Shown here piece after piece: positions 44,589 to 51,575 of a stretch of 64,000 nt of DNA. Numbering within the stretch: position 1 is the first letter of the stretch; every line of letters starts with the position of its first letter. The position numbers were made by a program, and so were the translations under genes. Source of the DNA: Wenxinia marina DSM 24838 (GTDB lineage Bacteria > Pseudomonadota > Alphaproteobacteria > Rhodobacterales > Rhodobacteraceae); the NCBI RefSeq assembly GCF_000379485.1, contig NZ_KB902286.1, positions 34,408-98,407 on the forward strand, written 5' to 3'. Below the pieces are notes generated by a model. The model was not told the DNA's origin. It made no database searches and saw nothing but the letters and a program-made list of their open reading frames with translations.

Positions 44589-45332
44589 TCATGGGCGAGA
44601 TCCTCCCGCCGCCCGGACCGGCGCCGCACCCGGTCGGGCGGCGTCGGGGCTCAGCACGTCGTATTCGAGATCCTTCGGCAGCCCGTCGGTATGGTCGAAA
44701 CAGGACTGCACGACCCGGTCCAGCGCATCCATCTTCTTGAGCGTCTGCGCGACCTTGTGCGTGATTCCGGGGAAGGCGTAGTGATGCAGGTTCTCCCGGA
44801 CCGGAAACATCTCGGCGTGCTTGCGGTCAGGGCCGTCCCCGCCGCTGAACAGGAAATACCGCGTCGTGTCGTTCATGTGGTCTCCGGCGCGATCTATGCG
44901 GAAGCTTTCGATCCTTGACGTGTATTTCTTCCAGCGCGTTTCCCACGGAACGACGGACGGGTTCACGCTGTATTGCGGAACGAACGCGATGCAGGTGTGC
45001 GTCGGGATGTAATGCGTCGATACGATACTGTTGAAGCCACCGATGCTGTTGCCGATCGAATGCACCGTCCGGTCCCCGATGGCAGGCGTTATCGCTTCTC
45101 TCACGGCGGAGAAATCCAGCCGGTTTCCCCACGACCGGGTCTTGTCGGTGATGAATACGATATTGTCGAACGAGCGTCCCACCCCGAAAAATTCGGGCTT
45201 CTGGACGTTGATCCCCCCCATCTCGTGACCGATGCCGGTGAAGGACAGAAGGACGGAGCCGGTTTCGCGGCGGCTCGTCTTATGCCGGGACGTGATTCTC
45301 AGAAGGTCGTCTTCGAAGATGCGGACGACCAT
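44589..45332 (-). CDS. Alpha/beta-hydrolase-like protein
   Basis: 247 residues. SVLLSFTGIGHEMGGINVQKPEFF and FDNIVFITDKTRSWGN are the first strands; VHSIGNSIGGFNSIVSTHYIP is a nucleophile elbow (GNSIGG); CIAFVPQYSVNPSVVPWETRW follows; FPGITHKVAQTLKKM could carry the His. The arrangement resembles the C-terminal domain of the glycosyltransferase at 22503. It starts 4 nt after the sulfotransferase gene stop on the same strand, so the pair is an operon; removal or transfer of an ester group on the polysaccharide is a guess. GC content is visibly lower than in the RTX neighbours. Confidence 0.6.
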   Translation of the reverse strand: MVVRIFEDDLLRITSRHKTSRRETGSVLLSFTGIGHEMGGINVQKPEFFGVGRSFDNIVFITDKTRSWGNRLDFSAVREAITPAIGDRTVHSIGNSIGGFNSIVSTHYIPTHTCIAFVPQYSVNPSVVPWETRWKKYTSRIESFRIDRAGDHMNDTTRYFLFSGGDGPDRKHAEMFPVRENLHHYAFPGITHKVAQTLKKMDALDRVVQSCFDHTDGLPKDLEYDVLSPDAARPGAAPVRAAGGSRP

Positions 45333-45336
45333 GCGA

Positions 45337-46059
45337 TCAACTCTCGTTCGACATGTCGCCGCTGAACCGTTCCAGAACCTTTCGATAGAGCCCGACGCGG
45401 GCGTTCCGGGACACGTAACTCGCGATCTCGGATTCCTCGCGCCGCCGGTCGGTATCCTTCAGCTGATACATCGACATCGCTTCGTGAGAGGGCACGTCGA
45501 CACCGAGGAACTCGAACACGTATCCCAGTCGTGCCGGATCGGCGACCAGGTCGTGATACTGCACGACGCACAGGTCGAAATCCTCGTTCCGGGTATCGAT
45601 GGCGGCGAGGGTCTGGACCGAGAAATTGAACTGCTTGACGGCGGCCTTGAAATCCGCGCCGAACCCGTCTTCCTCGTTCTTGTAACGCTTCTGGAAGCTC
45701 TGGGCCATTCCGTAGGGCTCGCGGACGATCGCCACGACCTTGGATCCGGGCACACGCCGGGCGGCGGCGATCAGGGAGTGCATCTTGGGGATCTTGTCTC
45801 CGACGACAGTCGCATCGTCCCATTTGGCGGCCATGGCCTTCATCACGGGACCGTCGAACCTGCGTTGGCCTTCCCCCTCGCCGCCGGCCTCGACGATCTG
45901 GTCCGAGGTGAACAGATGAGGTCCGAATTCGGGTTTGTTGGCAAGATGCGCGAACCGTTCGTGCAGAATTGCGACCCTGGGGTGGGAGGACAGGAACTGG
46001 CGGAGGGCCGTCGTGCCGCTTCTCTGTGCTCCGCCGACAAAAGCGATCGTCTTGGTCAT
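45337..46059 (-). CDS. Sulfotransferase
   Basis: 240 residues. TIAFVGGAQRSGTTALRQFLSSHPRV carries an intact PAPS loop (QRSGTT); VVGDKIPKMHSLIAAARRVPGSKVVAIVREPYGMAQSFQKRY carries the 3'-phosphate-binding Arg and Ser; DLCVVQYHDLVADPARLGYVFEFLGVD is the late conserved strand and helix. It uses PAPS to sulfate a glycan or small molecule. Of the three sulfotransferase-like proteins in the window this has the most complete motifs. The ATG at 46059 begins directly at the core. The 225-bp gap to the divergent kpsF shows no clear regulatory motif. Confidence 0.85.
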   Translation of the reverse strand: MTKTIAFVGGAQRSGTTALRQFLSSHPRVAILHERFAHLANKPEFGPHLFTSDQIVEAGGEGEGQRRFDGPVMKAMAAKWDDATVVGDKIPKMHSLIAAARRVPGSKVVAIVREPYGMAQSFQKRYKNEEDGFGADFKAAVKQFNFSVQTLAAIDTRNEDFDLCVVQYHDLVADPARLGYVFEFLGVDVPSHEAMSMYQLKDTDRRREESEIASYVSRNARVGLYRKVLERFSGDMSNES

Positions 46060-46284
46060 AATCCTACCTTCAATCCGGCGCGTCGCAGGCCCCACCATCG
46101 ATCCCGGGGGCAAGAACCTGCCCACCGACGACATGCCTGTTATGGGCCAGCAAGCGCAAGTGACTCTCCGAGCCGGTGGGCGGCCCTGCCGCAAGGGCGG
46201 GGGTGTGCGGCGCGGTCGGATCCGCCCCCTCCCGCCCGATGACCGCGTCTGGCTCTCGCAGATGAGGTTCGGCATAAGCGGTTC

Positions 46285-47277
46285 ATGACCCAGTTCCACC
46301 GTTCCTCCGCCCCGCCTGCCGCCGACGTTGCGATGATCCGCGCCGTTGCCCGCGACGTGTTGGGACAGGAGGCGGCGGCGCTGACCGTGCTGGCCGATGA
46401 TCTGCCCGCGGCCTTCGGGCCCGCGGTCGAGGCGATCCTCGCCGCGCCTGGCCGGGTCATCGTCGCGGGCCTCGGCAAGTCGGGACATGTGGGGCGCAAG
46501 ATCGCTGCCACCCTCGCCTCCACCGGCACGCCCGCCGATTTCCTGCACGCCGCCGAGGCGGCGCATGGCGACATGGGGATGATCGTGCCCGGCGACGTGG
46601 CGCTGCTGATCTCGCGCTCGGGCGAGACGGCGGAGCTGGCGCCGATCCTCTACTATGTCACGCGGTTCGATATCCCGCTGATCGCGATCTCCCAGGTGCC
46701 GGACAGTACGCTGATGCGCGCCGCCGATCACCGGCTCGTGCTGCCCGACCTGCCCGAGGCCTGCCCGATCGGCATGGCCCCCACCACCTCGACCACGATG
46801 ACGCTGGCTCTGGGCGACGCTCTGGCGATGGCGCTGCTCGATGCCCGAGGCTTCCGGGCCGAGGATTTCCGCACCTATCATCCGGGCGGCAAGCTGGGCG
46901 CGCAGCTGCGCACCGCGGGCGAGCTGATGCATGGCGGGGACGCCACGCCCGTCGTCGGGCCGGGGGCGAACATGGACGACGTGTTGCTCACGATGACGGC
47001 GCGCGGCTTCGGCCTTGCTGCGCTGACCGACGTGGACGGGCGGCTCACCGGGGTCGTCACCGACGGCGATCTCCGGCGTAACATGGCCGGCCTGATGGAG
47101 CGCCGCCCCGCCGACATCGCGAGCCGCGATCCCGTCACCGTCGCGCCCTCCTGCCTCGCCCCCGAGGCGCTGGCGCTGATGAACGCGCGCAAGGTCGGCG
47201 CGGTCGTGGTGGTCGAGGACGGCCGCCCGGTCGGCGTGCTGCATCTGCACGACCTGCTGCGCGCGGGCGTGGCGTGA
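46285..47277 (+). CDS. kpsF: Arabinose-5-phosphate isomerase (KpsF/KdsD)
   Basis: 330 residues: SIS domain (VIVAGLGKSGHVGRKIAATLASTGTPADFLHAAEAAHGDMGMI, LLISRSGETAELAPIL, APTTSTTMTLALGDALAMALL) followed by two CBS repeats (about 205-325). It interconverts ribulose-5-P and arabinose-5-P, the first step to KDO. The stop overlaps the kdsB ATG (TGATG at 47275-47279), and kdsB in turn overlaps kdsA, giving a compact KDO operon. Its presence beside capsule genes suggests a dedicated supply for a KDO-containing polymer or anchor, additional to the housekeeping enzyme. Confidence 0.93.
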   Translation: MTQFHRSSAPPAADVAMIRAVARDVLGQEAAALTVLADDLPAAFGPAVEAILAAPGRVIVAGLGKSGHVGRKIAATLASTGTPADFLHAAEAAHGDMGMIVPGDVALLISRSGETAELAPILYYVTRFDIPLIAISQVPDSTLMRAADHRLVLPDLPEACPIGMAPTTSTTMTLALGDALAMALLDARGFRAEDFRTYHPGGKLGAQLRTAGELMHGGDATPVVGPGANMDDVLLTMTARGFGLAALTDVDGRLTGVVTDGDLRRNMAGLMERRPADIASRDPVTVAPSCLAPEALALMNARKVGAVVVVEDGRPVGVLHLHDLLRAGVA

Positions 47278-48074
47278 TGGAGACGCTCTGCCTGATCCCG
47301 GCGCGCTACGCCTCCTCCCGCTATCCCGGCAAGCCGCTGGTGCCGCTCGAACAGCCGGGCGGCGGCACGAAGAGCCTGATCGAGATGACCTGGGAGACGG
47401 CGATGGCCGTGCCCGGCCTGACCCGCGTGATGGTCGCCACCGACGACGACCGCATCGCCGGGGCCGCGCGGGGCTTCGGCGCCGAGGTCGTGATGACGCC
47501 CGCCGCCTGCCGCAACGGGACCGAGCGCTGCGCCGCGGCGCTGGAGGTGCTGGACGCGCGGCCCGACATCGTGGTGAACCTGCAGGGCGACGCGCCGCTG
47601 ACCCCGCCCTGGTTCGTGACCGACACGGTCGCCGCTCTGCGCGCCGATCCAGGCGCCGCCATGGCGACTCCGGTCCTGGCGATGGAGGAGGCCACGCTCG
47701 CGGCCTTCCGCGCCGACCGCGCGGCGGGGCGGGTGGGGGGGACCACGGCGGTGATCGGCAGAGGGGGTCGGGCGCTCTACTTCTCGAAGGAGGTGCTGCC
47801 CTATGGCGCCGCGCCCGGTGCCGCGTTCCACCATGTGGGGCTCTACGCCTACCGCCCCCACGGTCTCGCCGCCTACATGGCCGCGCCGCCCTGCGATATC
47901 GAGGACCGCGAGGGGCTCGAGCAGTTGCGCTTCCTCCATGAAGGGCTCGGCGTCGCCTGCGCGACGGTCGAGGCGCGCGGACGGACGTTCTGGGAGTTGA
48001 ACAATCCCGAGGACGTGCCGCGGATCGAGGACGCGCTGCGCCGCAACGCGATGATCAAGGAAAAGGACGTTTGA
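47277..48074 (+). CDS. kdsB: 3-deoxy-manno-octulosonate cytidylyltransferase (CMP-KDO synthetase)
   Basis: 265 residues. TLCLIPARYASSRYPGKPLVPL is the KdsB/KpsU nucleotide-binding start; RVMVATDDDRIAGAARGFGAEVVMT, NGTERCAAALEVL, VVNLQGDAPLTPP (NxQGDxP) and FHHVGLYAYRPHGL are family motifs, with FWELNNPEDV near the end in place of the usual IDTPEDL. It activates KDO as CMP-KDO for polymer or anchor synthesis. The ATG at 47277 overlaps the kpsF stop; the GTG one codon earlier is less likely. Confidence 0.92.
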   Translation: METLCLIPARYASSRYPGKPLVPLEQPGGGTKSLIEMTWETAMAVPGLTRVMVATDDDRIAGAARGFGAEVVMTPAACRNGTERCAAALEVLDARPDIVVNLQGDAPLTPPWFVTDTVAALRADPGAAMATPVLAMEEATLAAFRADRAAGRVGGTTAVIGRGGRALYFSKEVLPYGAAPGAAFHHVGLYAYRPHGLAAYMAAPPCDIEDREGLEQLRFLHEGLGVACATVEARGRTFWELNNPEDVPRIEDALRRNAMIKEKDV

Positions 48075-48928
48075 CCCTCGATATTTTCGACATACCGCAA
48101 TTCTCCACACGAAAGATCGAGGTTGGCTCCGTCACCTTCGGCGGCCGGTCCCCGGTCGCGCTGATCGCCGGGCCCTGCCAGCTGGAAGGTCTCGACCACG
48201 CGCGCATGATGGCCGAGCGCATCGCCGAGGCCTGCGCGCCGACCGCGACGCCCTTCGTCTTCAAGGCCTCCTACGACAAGGCCAACCGGTCCTCGCTGAA
48301 GACGGAGCGCGGGCTGGGGCTGGAGGAGGGGCTGTCGATCCTGTCGAAGGTGGGCACCGAGTTCGGGGTGCCGACGCTGACCGACGTGCACCTGCCGGAT
48401 CACTGCGCGCCGGCGGCGCAGGCCTGCGACATCCTGCAGATCCCCGCCTTCCTCTGCCGCCAGACCGATCTTCTGCTGGCCGCCGGCGCGACGGGGGCGG
48501 CGATCAACGTCAAGAAGGGTCAGTTCCTCGCGCCGTGGGACATGGTCCATGTCGCCGACAAGATCGCGAGCACCGGTAACGGCCGGATCCTGCTCTGCGA
48601 CCGGGGGACGAGCTTCGGCTACAACACGCTGGTCAGCGACTTCCGCGGGCTGCCGCAGATGGCACGGACGGGCTGGCCGGTCGTCTTCGACGCGACCCAT
48701 TCGGTGCAGCAGCCGGGGGGGCAGGGCGCGACGTCCGGCGGGCAGCGCGAATTCGTGGCCCCACTCGCGCGGGCGGCGGTGGCGGCCGGCGTCAACGGGC
48801 TCTTCGTCGAGACTCACGAGGATCCGGGCCGCGCCCCGTCCGACGGACCGAACATGATCCCGGTCGATCGTCTGGCGGCGATGCTGGGCACGCTCGCCGC
48901 CCTGGACCGGCTGGTGAAGGGCGGCTGA
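48071..48928 (+). CDS. kdsA: 3-deoxy-8-phosphooctulonate synthase
   Basis: 285 residues. PVALIAGPCQLEGLDHARMMAERI, FKASYDKANRSSLKTERGLGLEEGL, TDVHLPDHCAPAAQACDILQIPAFLCRQTDLL, INVKKGQFLAPWDM, CDRGTSFGYNTLVSDFRGLP and FDATHSVQQPGGQG are the KdsA motifs in order, with FVETHEDPGRAPSDGPNMIP near the end. It condenses arabinose-5-P with PEP to KDO-8-P. TTG 48071 is the start and overlaps the kdsB stop (TTGA). No KDO-8-P phosphatase (kdsC) is present in the operon. The 281-bp gap after it holds no gene. Confidence 0.94.
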   Translation: MTLDIFDIPQFSTRKIEVGSVTFGGRSPVALIAGPCQLEGLDHARMMAERIAEACAPTATPFVFKASYDKANRSSLKTERGLGLEEGLSILSKVGTEFGVPTLTDVHLPDHCAPAAQACDILQIPAFLCRQTDLLLAAGATGAAINVKKGQFLAPWDMVHVADKIASTGNGRILLCDRGTSFGYNTLVSDFRGLPQMARTGWPVVFDATHSVQQPGGQGATSGGQREFVAPLARAAVAAGVNGLFVETHEDPGRAPSDGPNMIPVDRLAAMLGTLAALDRLVKGG

Positions 48929-49209
48929 CGGAGCCTCCCCGGGGCATGTTGACCCCGCGTCGCCCCACCGGGCCATCCTGCCGGACATCCCGAGCGACGG
49001 CGGTTCTGGACACGCTGGAGTTCGTCTGACGGGGCACGCCGGCGGGGGGAAGATCCGGGGCGGACGGGGTCACGGCGGGTCGACACGGCAGGATCGATCC
49101 GGGGCGCGCGCGGGGCGGGGCCGAGTAAGAGAGATCGCGCCGGTTTCGATCCCGACGGGAATCGGGTTAGGGTTCCCTCACGTCAGCCTCGTTTCTACGG
49201 AGAATTGCC

Positions 49210-50916
49210 ATGACCGATTACAACCAGACCGTCATCCTGAACGGCGTCGACGACTTTACCATCTTCGACCGCACCTTCTCCTGGGACGACGGCTTCATCG
49301 GCCGGCTCCGGGCCCGGCTGGACGACGGGGACACGGGCTTCGCCGAGCTGGTGATCCGCAACGACATCGACATCGACCTGGCCAAGTTCAACGGCGACCC
49401 GGCCTCCACCATGGTGATACGCGAGGAGGGCACGGGCGACCGGTTCATCAACCTGCTGCGCCTGCCCGACGGCGGCTCCGAGGTCACGCTGCCGGAGACG
49501 GAACTCAATATCGTGCGCGGCTTCGAGGGCGATCACGACATCGCGCTCGGCCAGTTCGTCAATTTTGTCCAATTGGGCGAAGGCGACGACGCGCTCCGGG
49601 TCTCGGAAGGCGGGCGCCACGCCGCGATGGGCGGGGGCAACAACATCGTCGAGATCGCGGGCGGCAACCTGCAGAACGTCAAGTTCGAGAGCGGCGACAA
49701 CACCCTGATCCTGCGCGAGGGCGCCTTCTTCGAGAGCGTGCAGGCCAATGACGGGAACAACACCTTCGTGCTGGAGGACGGGTTCGGCCAGCTGACCTTC
49801 GGGTCGGGCAGCAACGAGGTGACGTTCGCCCGCGGCTACGGCGGGTCGATCACCGGCTATTCGAACGACGACAGCGTCAATTCCATCACCCTGGGGGGCG
49901 ATGCGGCCCTGCGCAGCCTCGGCGTGTCGAACGGACGCGACACGCTGACGCTCGATGCGGGCGCTTCGATCGAGCAGGCGCAGCTCGGCTCGGGCGACGA
50001 CGTCGCGATCGTCGGCCAGGGCGCGAGCATCGGCGCGCTCGGCCTCGGCTCGGGCGACAACCGGCTGCAGATCGAGGGCGGCCAGATCGACGGGGTCCTG
50101 GCCTTTGGCGGCGACGATGTCGTCCGGATGTCCGGCCAGGGCCGGGCCGAGGTGCTGCAGCTCGGCGGCGGGGCCAACGAGGTCGTCACCGCGGGACGCT
50201 TCGTGCAGGGCATCTACACCTTCGAGGGCGACGACAGGGTTACGGTAGGCTCCGGCGGGGCCGGGATGGTGAAGCTCGACGCGGGGAACAACACGATCCT
50301 CGCCCGCGGCTTCGTCGATGCGGTCGTGACCTTCGACGGCACCGATGCGGTGTCGATCGGCGGCGGCGCGCGATATGTCGGGACCGGCGACGGTGCCGAT
50401 ACGCTGCTTCTGGGCTACCAGGGGATCGCGCTGGCCGATGCCGGCCAGGGCGACGACCTGATCCGCGTGGGCTTTCTCGCCGCGGACCAGGGGATGCGGA
50501 TCGAGGGCGGCGGCGGCATCGACACGATCGACATGGCCTTCGTGGGCGGCGACCTCGACGTGACGCTCGGCCAGGGCAACTTCCTCGAGGAGCGGGGCTT
50601 CTACGCGCTCTCGGGGATCGAGAACCTGATCGCAGGCCGCGGCGCCGACCGGCTGGCGGGCGACGGGGCCGACAACGCCCTAACCGGCGGCGACGGGGCG
50701 GACGTCTTCGTCTTCGACCGGGACGGCGGCTCCGACACGATCACGGACTTCACGCTCGGCGAGGATCTGATCCGTCTGGACGGCGTCTCCTCAGCGGCCC
50801 AGGTGTCGTTCGACAGGCAGGGCGACGACGTCCTCGTCGGCTATTTCGACACCGAGATCCTGGTGCAGAGCGTGACGGTCGCGCAGCTGGCGCGGGTCGA
50901 CAACTTCGAACTCTGA
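49210..50916 (+). CDS. RTX-related beta-solenoid secreted protein
   Basis: 568 residues, no signal peptide. From about 115 to 430 the protein is built of short irregular repeats of about 18-22 residues of the form GxGDNxLxLxxGAxxxxVxxxDG (e.g. GGGNNIVEIAGGNLQNVKFE, SGDNTLILREGAFFESVQAN, DGNNTFVLEDGFGQLTFG), which suggests a beta-solenoid, not classical GGxGxDxxx stacking. Classical RTX repeats appear only near the end (GRGADRLAGDGADNALTGGDGADVFVF). The tail ends VTVAQLARVDNFEL, acidic then hydrophobic as in type I substrates. Likely a fibrous matrix or surface protein. A -10-like TAGGGT with TTCGAT 17 bp upstream lies at 49145-49173. Confidence 0.72.
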   Translation: MTDYNQTVILNGVDDFTIFDRTFSWDDGFIGRLRARLDDGDTGFAELVIRNDIDIDLAKFNGDPASTMVIREEGTGDRFINLLRLPDGGSEVTLPETELNIVRGFEGDHDIALGQFVNFVQLGEGDDALRVSEGGRHAAMGGGNNIVEIAGGNLQNVKFESGDNTLILREGAFFESVQANDGNNTFVLEDGFGQLTFGSGSNEVTFARGYGGSITGYSNDDSVNSITLGGDAALRSLGVSNGRDTLTLDAGASIEQAQLGSGDDVAIVGQGASIGALGLGSGDNRLQIEGGQIDGVLAFGGDDVVRMSGQGRAEVLQLGGGANEVVTAGRFVQGIYTFEGDDRVTVGSGGAGMVKLDAGNNTILARGFVDAVVTFDGTDAVSIGGGARYVGTGDGADTLLLGYQGIALADAGQGDDLIRVGFLAADQGMRIEGGGGIDTIDMAFVGGDLDVTLGQGNFLEERGFYALSGIENLIAGRGADRLAGDGADNALTGGDGADVFVFDRDGGSDTITDFTLGEDLIRLDGVSSAAQVSFDRQGDDVLVGYFDTEILVQSVTVAQLARVDNFEL

Positions 50917-50928
50917 CAATCCCGACGA

Positions 50929-50959
50929 TCCGGCCCCATGGCGCCGCCGCGGGGCCGGA
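50929..50959. terminator. Hairpin between convergent genes
   Basis: TCCGGCCCC (50929-50937) and GGGGCCGGA (50951-50959) make a perfect 9-bp stem with a 13-nt GC-rich loop, 13 nt after the stop of the solenoid gene and before the end of the convergent small gene. Suits a bidirectional terminator although no T-run follows. Confidence 0.5.
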
Positions 50960-51017
50960 CCGCAGATCACCTGGACGAGGACCCGCGCCTCCGGGGCGCG
51001 GGAATTCGTGCGGGCGC

Positions 51018-51407
51018 TCAGCGCCCTGAGCGTTCGCAGATCCGGGGATGAGACCACTCCCATCGGTCGTTGAAGTCGCCACCCCTCGAGAGGTTCGTGC
51101 CGCGGCGGTCGATCTCCCACAGCCAGCCGACCGTGCCGAGCGACACCCAGCCCGTCGGACAGGGGCTGCCATCGGTGAAGGTGTAGCGGATCGCGGCGCG
51201 CTCGCGGTCGAGATCGCTTTCCAGCTGCCGCACCCGTGCCTCCAGGCGGTCCAGCCGCGATGCCTGGCCGGGCAGCACGTCCAGCACCGCCCGCAGCGCG
51301 TCGGTCGCGTCGGTGATGCAAGAATCGAGATTGCGGCAGGCTCCTTGGGCGGGGGCGAGGGTCGGCAGTGCGACCGAAAGAGCGAGAGCGAGCAGGGTCG
51401 AACGCAT
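51018..51407 (-). CDS. Small secreted protein, unknown family, copy 2
   Basis: 129 residues, same length as the gene at 21913. Signal peptide STLLALALSVALPTLAPAQ; CRNLDSCITDATDALRAVLDVLPGQ; coiled coil SRLDRLEARVRQLESDLDRERA; C-terminal module YTFTDGSPCPTGWVSLG, TVGWLWEIDRRGTNLSRGG, DFNDRWEWSHPRICERSGR. Differences from copy 1 fall mostly in the signal peptide and coiled coil, while the last 50 residues are nearly identical, showing purifying selection or recent conversion. The ATG at 51407 has a perfect AGGAGGT five nt upstream. Both copies sit beside surface-polysaccharide or RTX genes. Function unknown. Confidence 0.75.
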   Translation of the reverse strand: MRSTLLALALSVALPTLAPAQGACRNLDSCITDATDALRAVLDVLPGQASRLDRLEARVRQLESDLDRERAAIRYTFTDGSPCPTGWVSLGTVGWLWEIDRRGTNLSRGGDFNDRWEWSHPRICERSGR

Positions 51408-51510
51408 GGGGACCTCCTGTTGTCCCGGGGCGGTCCCGGGTGCTTCGACCCTAACGTCGCCTGCGCGCGGACGGGTCCGTCCGGCCCGAGGCCCGGGGGC
51501 GGGAAAGGGG

Positions 51511-51539
51511 TCGCCCCAGGCACCGGAGCGGCTTAGGCT
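51511..51539 (+). promoter_or_regulatory. Promoter-like element before the RTX gene at 51576
   Basis: TAGGCT (51534-51539) lies 36 nt before the ATG, with TCGCCC 17 bp further up. The hexamer TAGGCT followed by GAC also precedes the RTX gene at 61127. Weak -35. Confidence 0.3.
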
Positions 51540-51575
51540 GACGCAGCGATAACTCGACGGGAACGGAGGCGCGAC

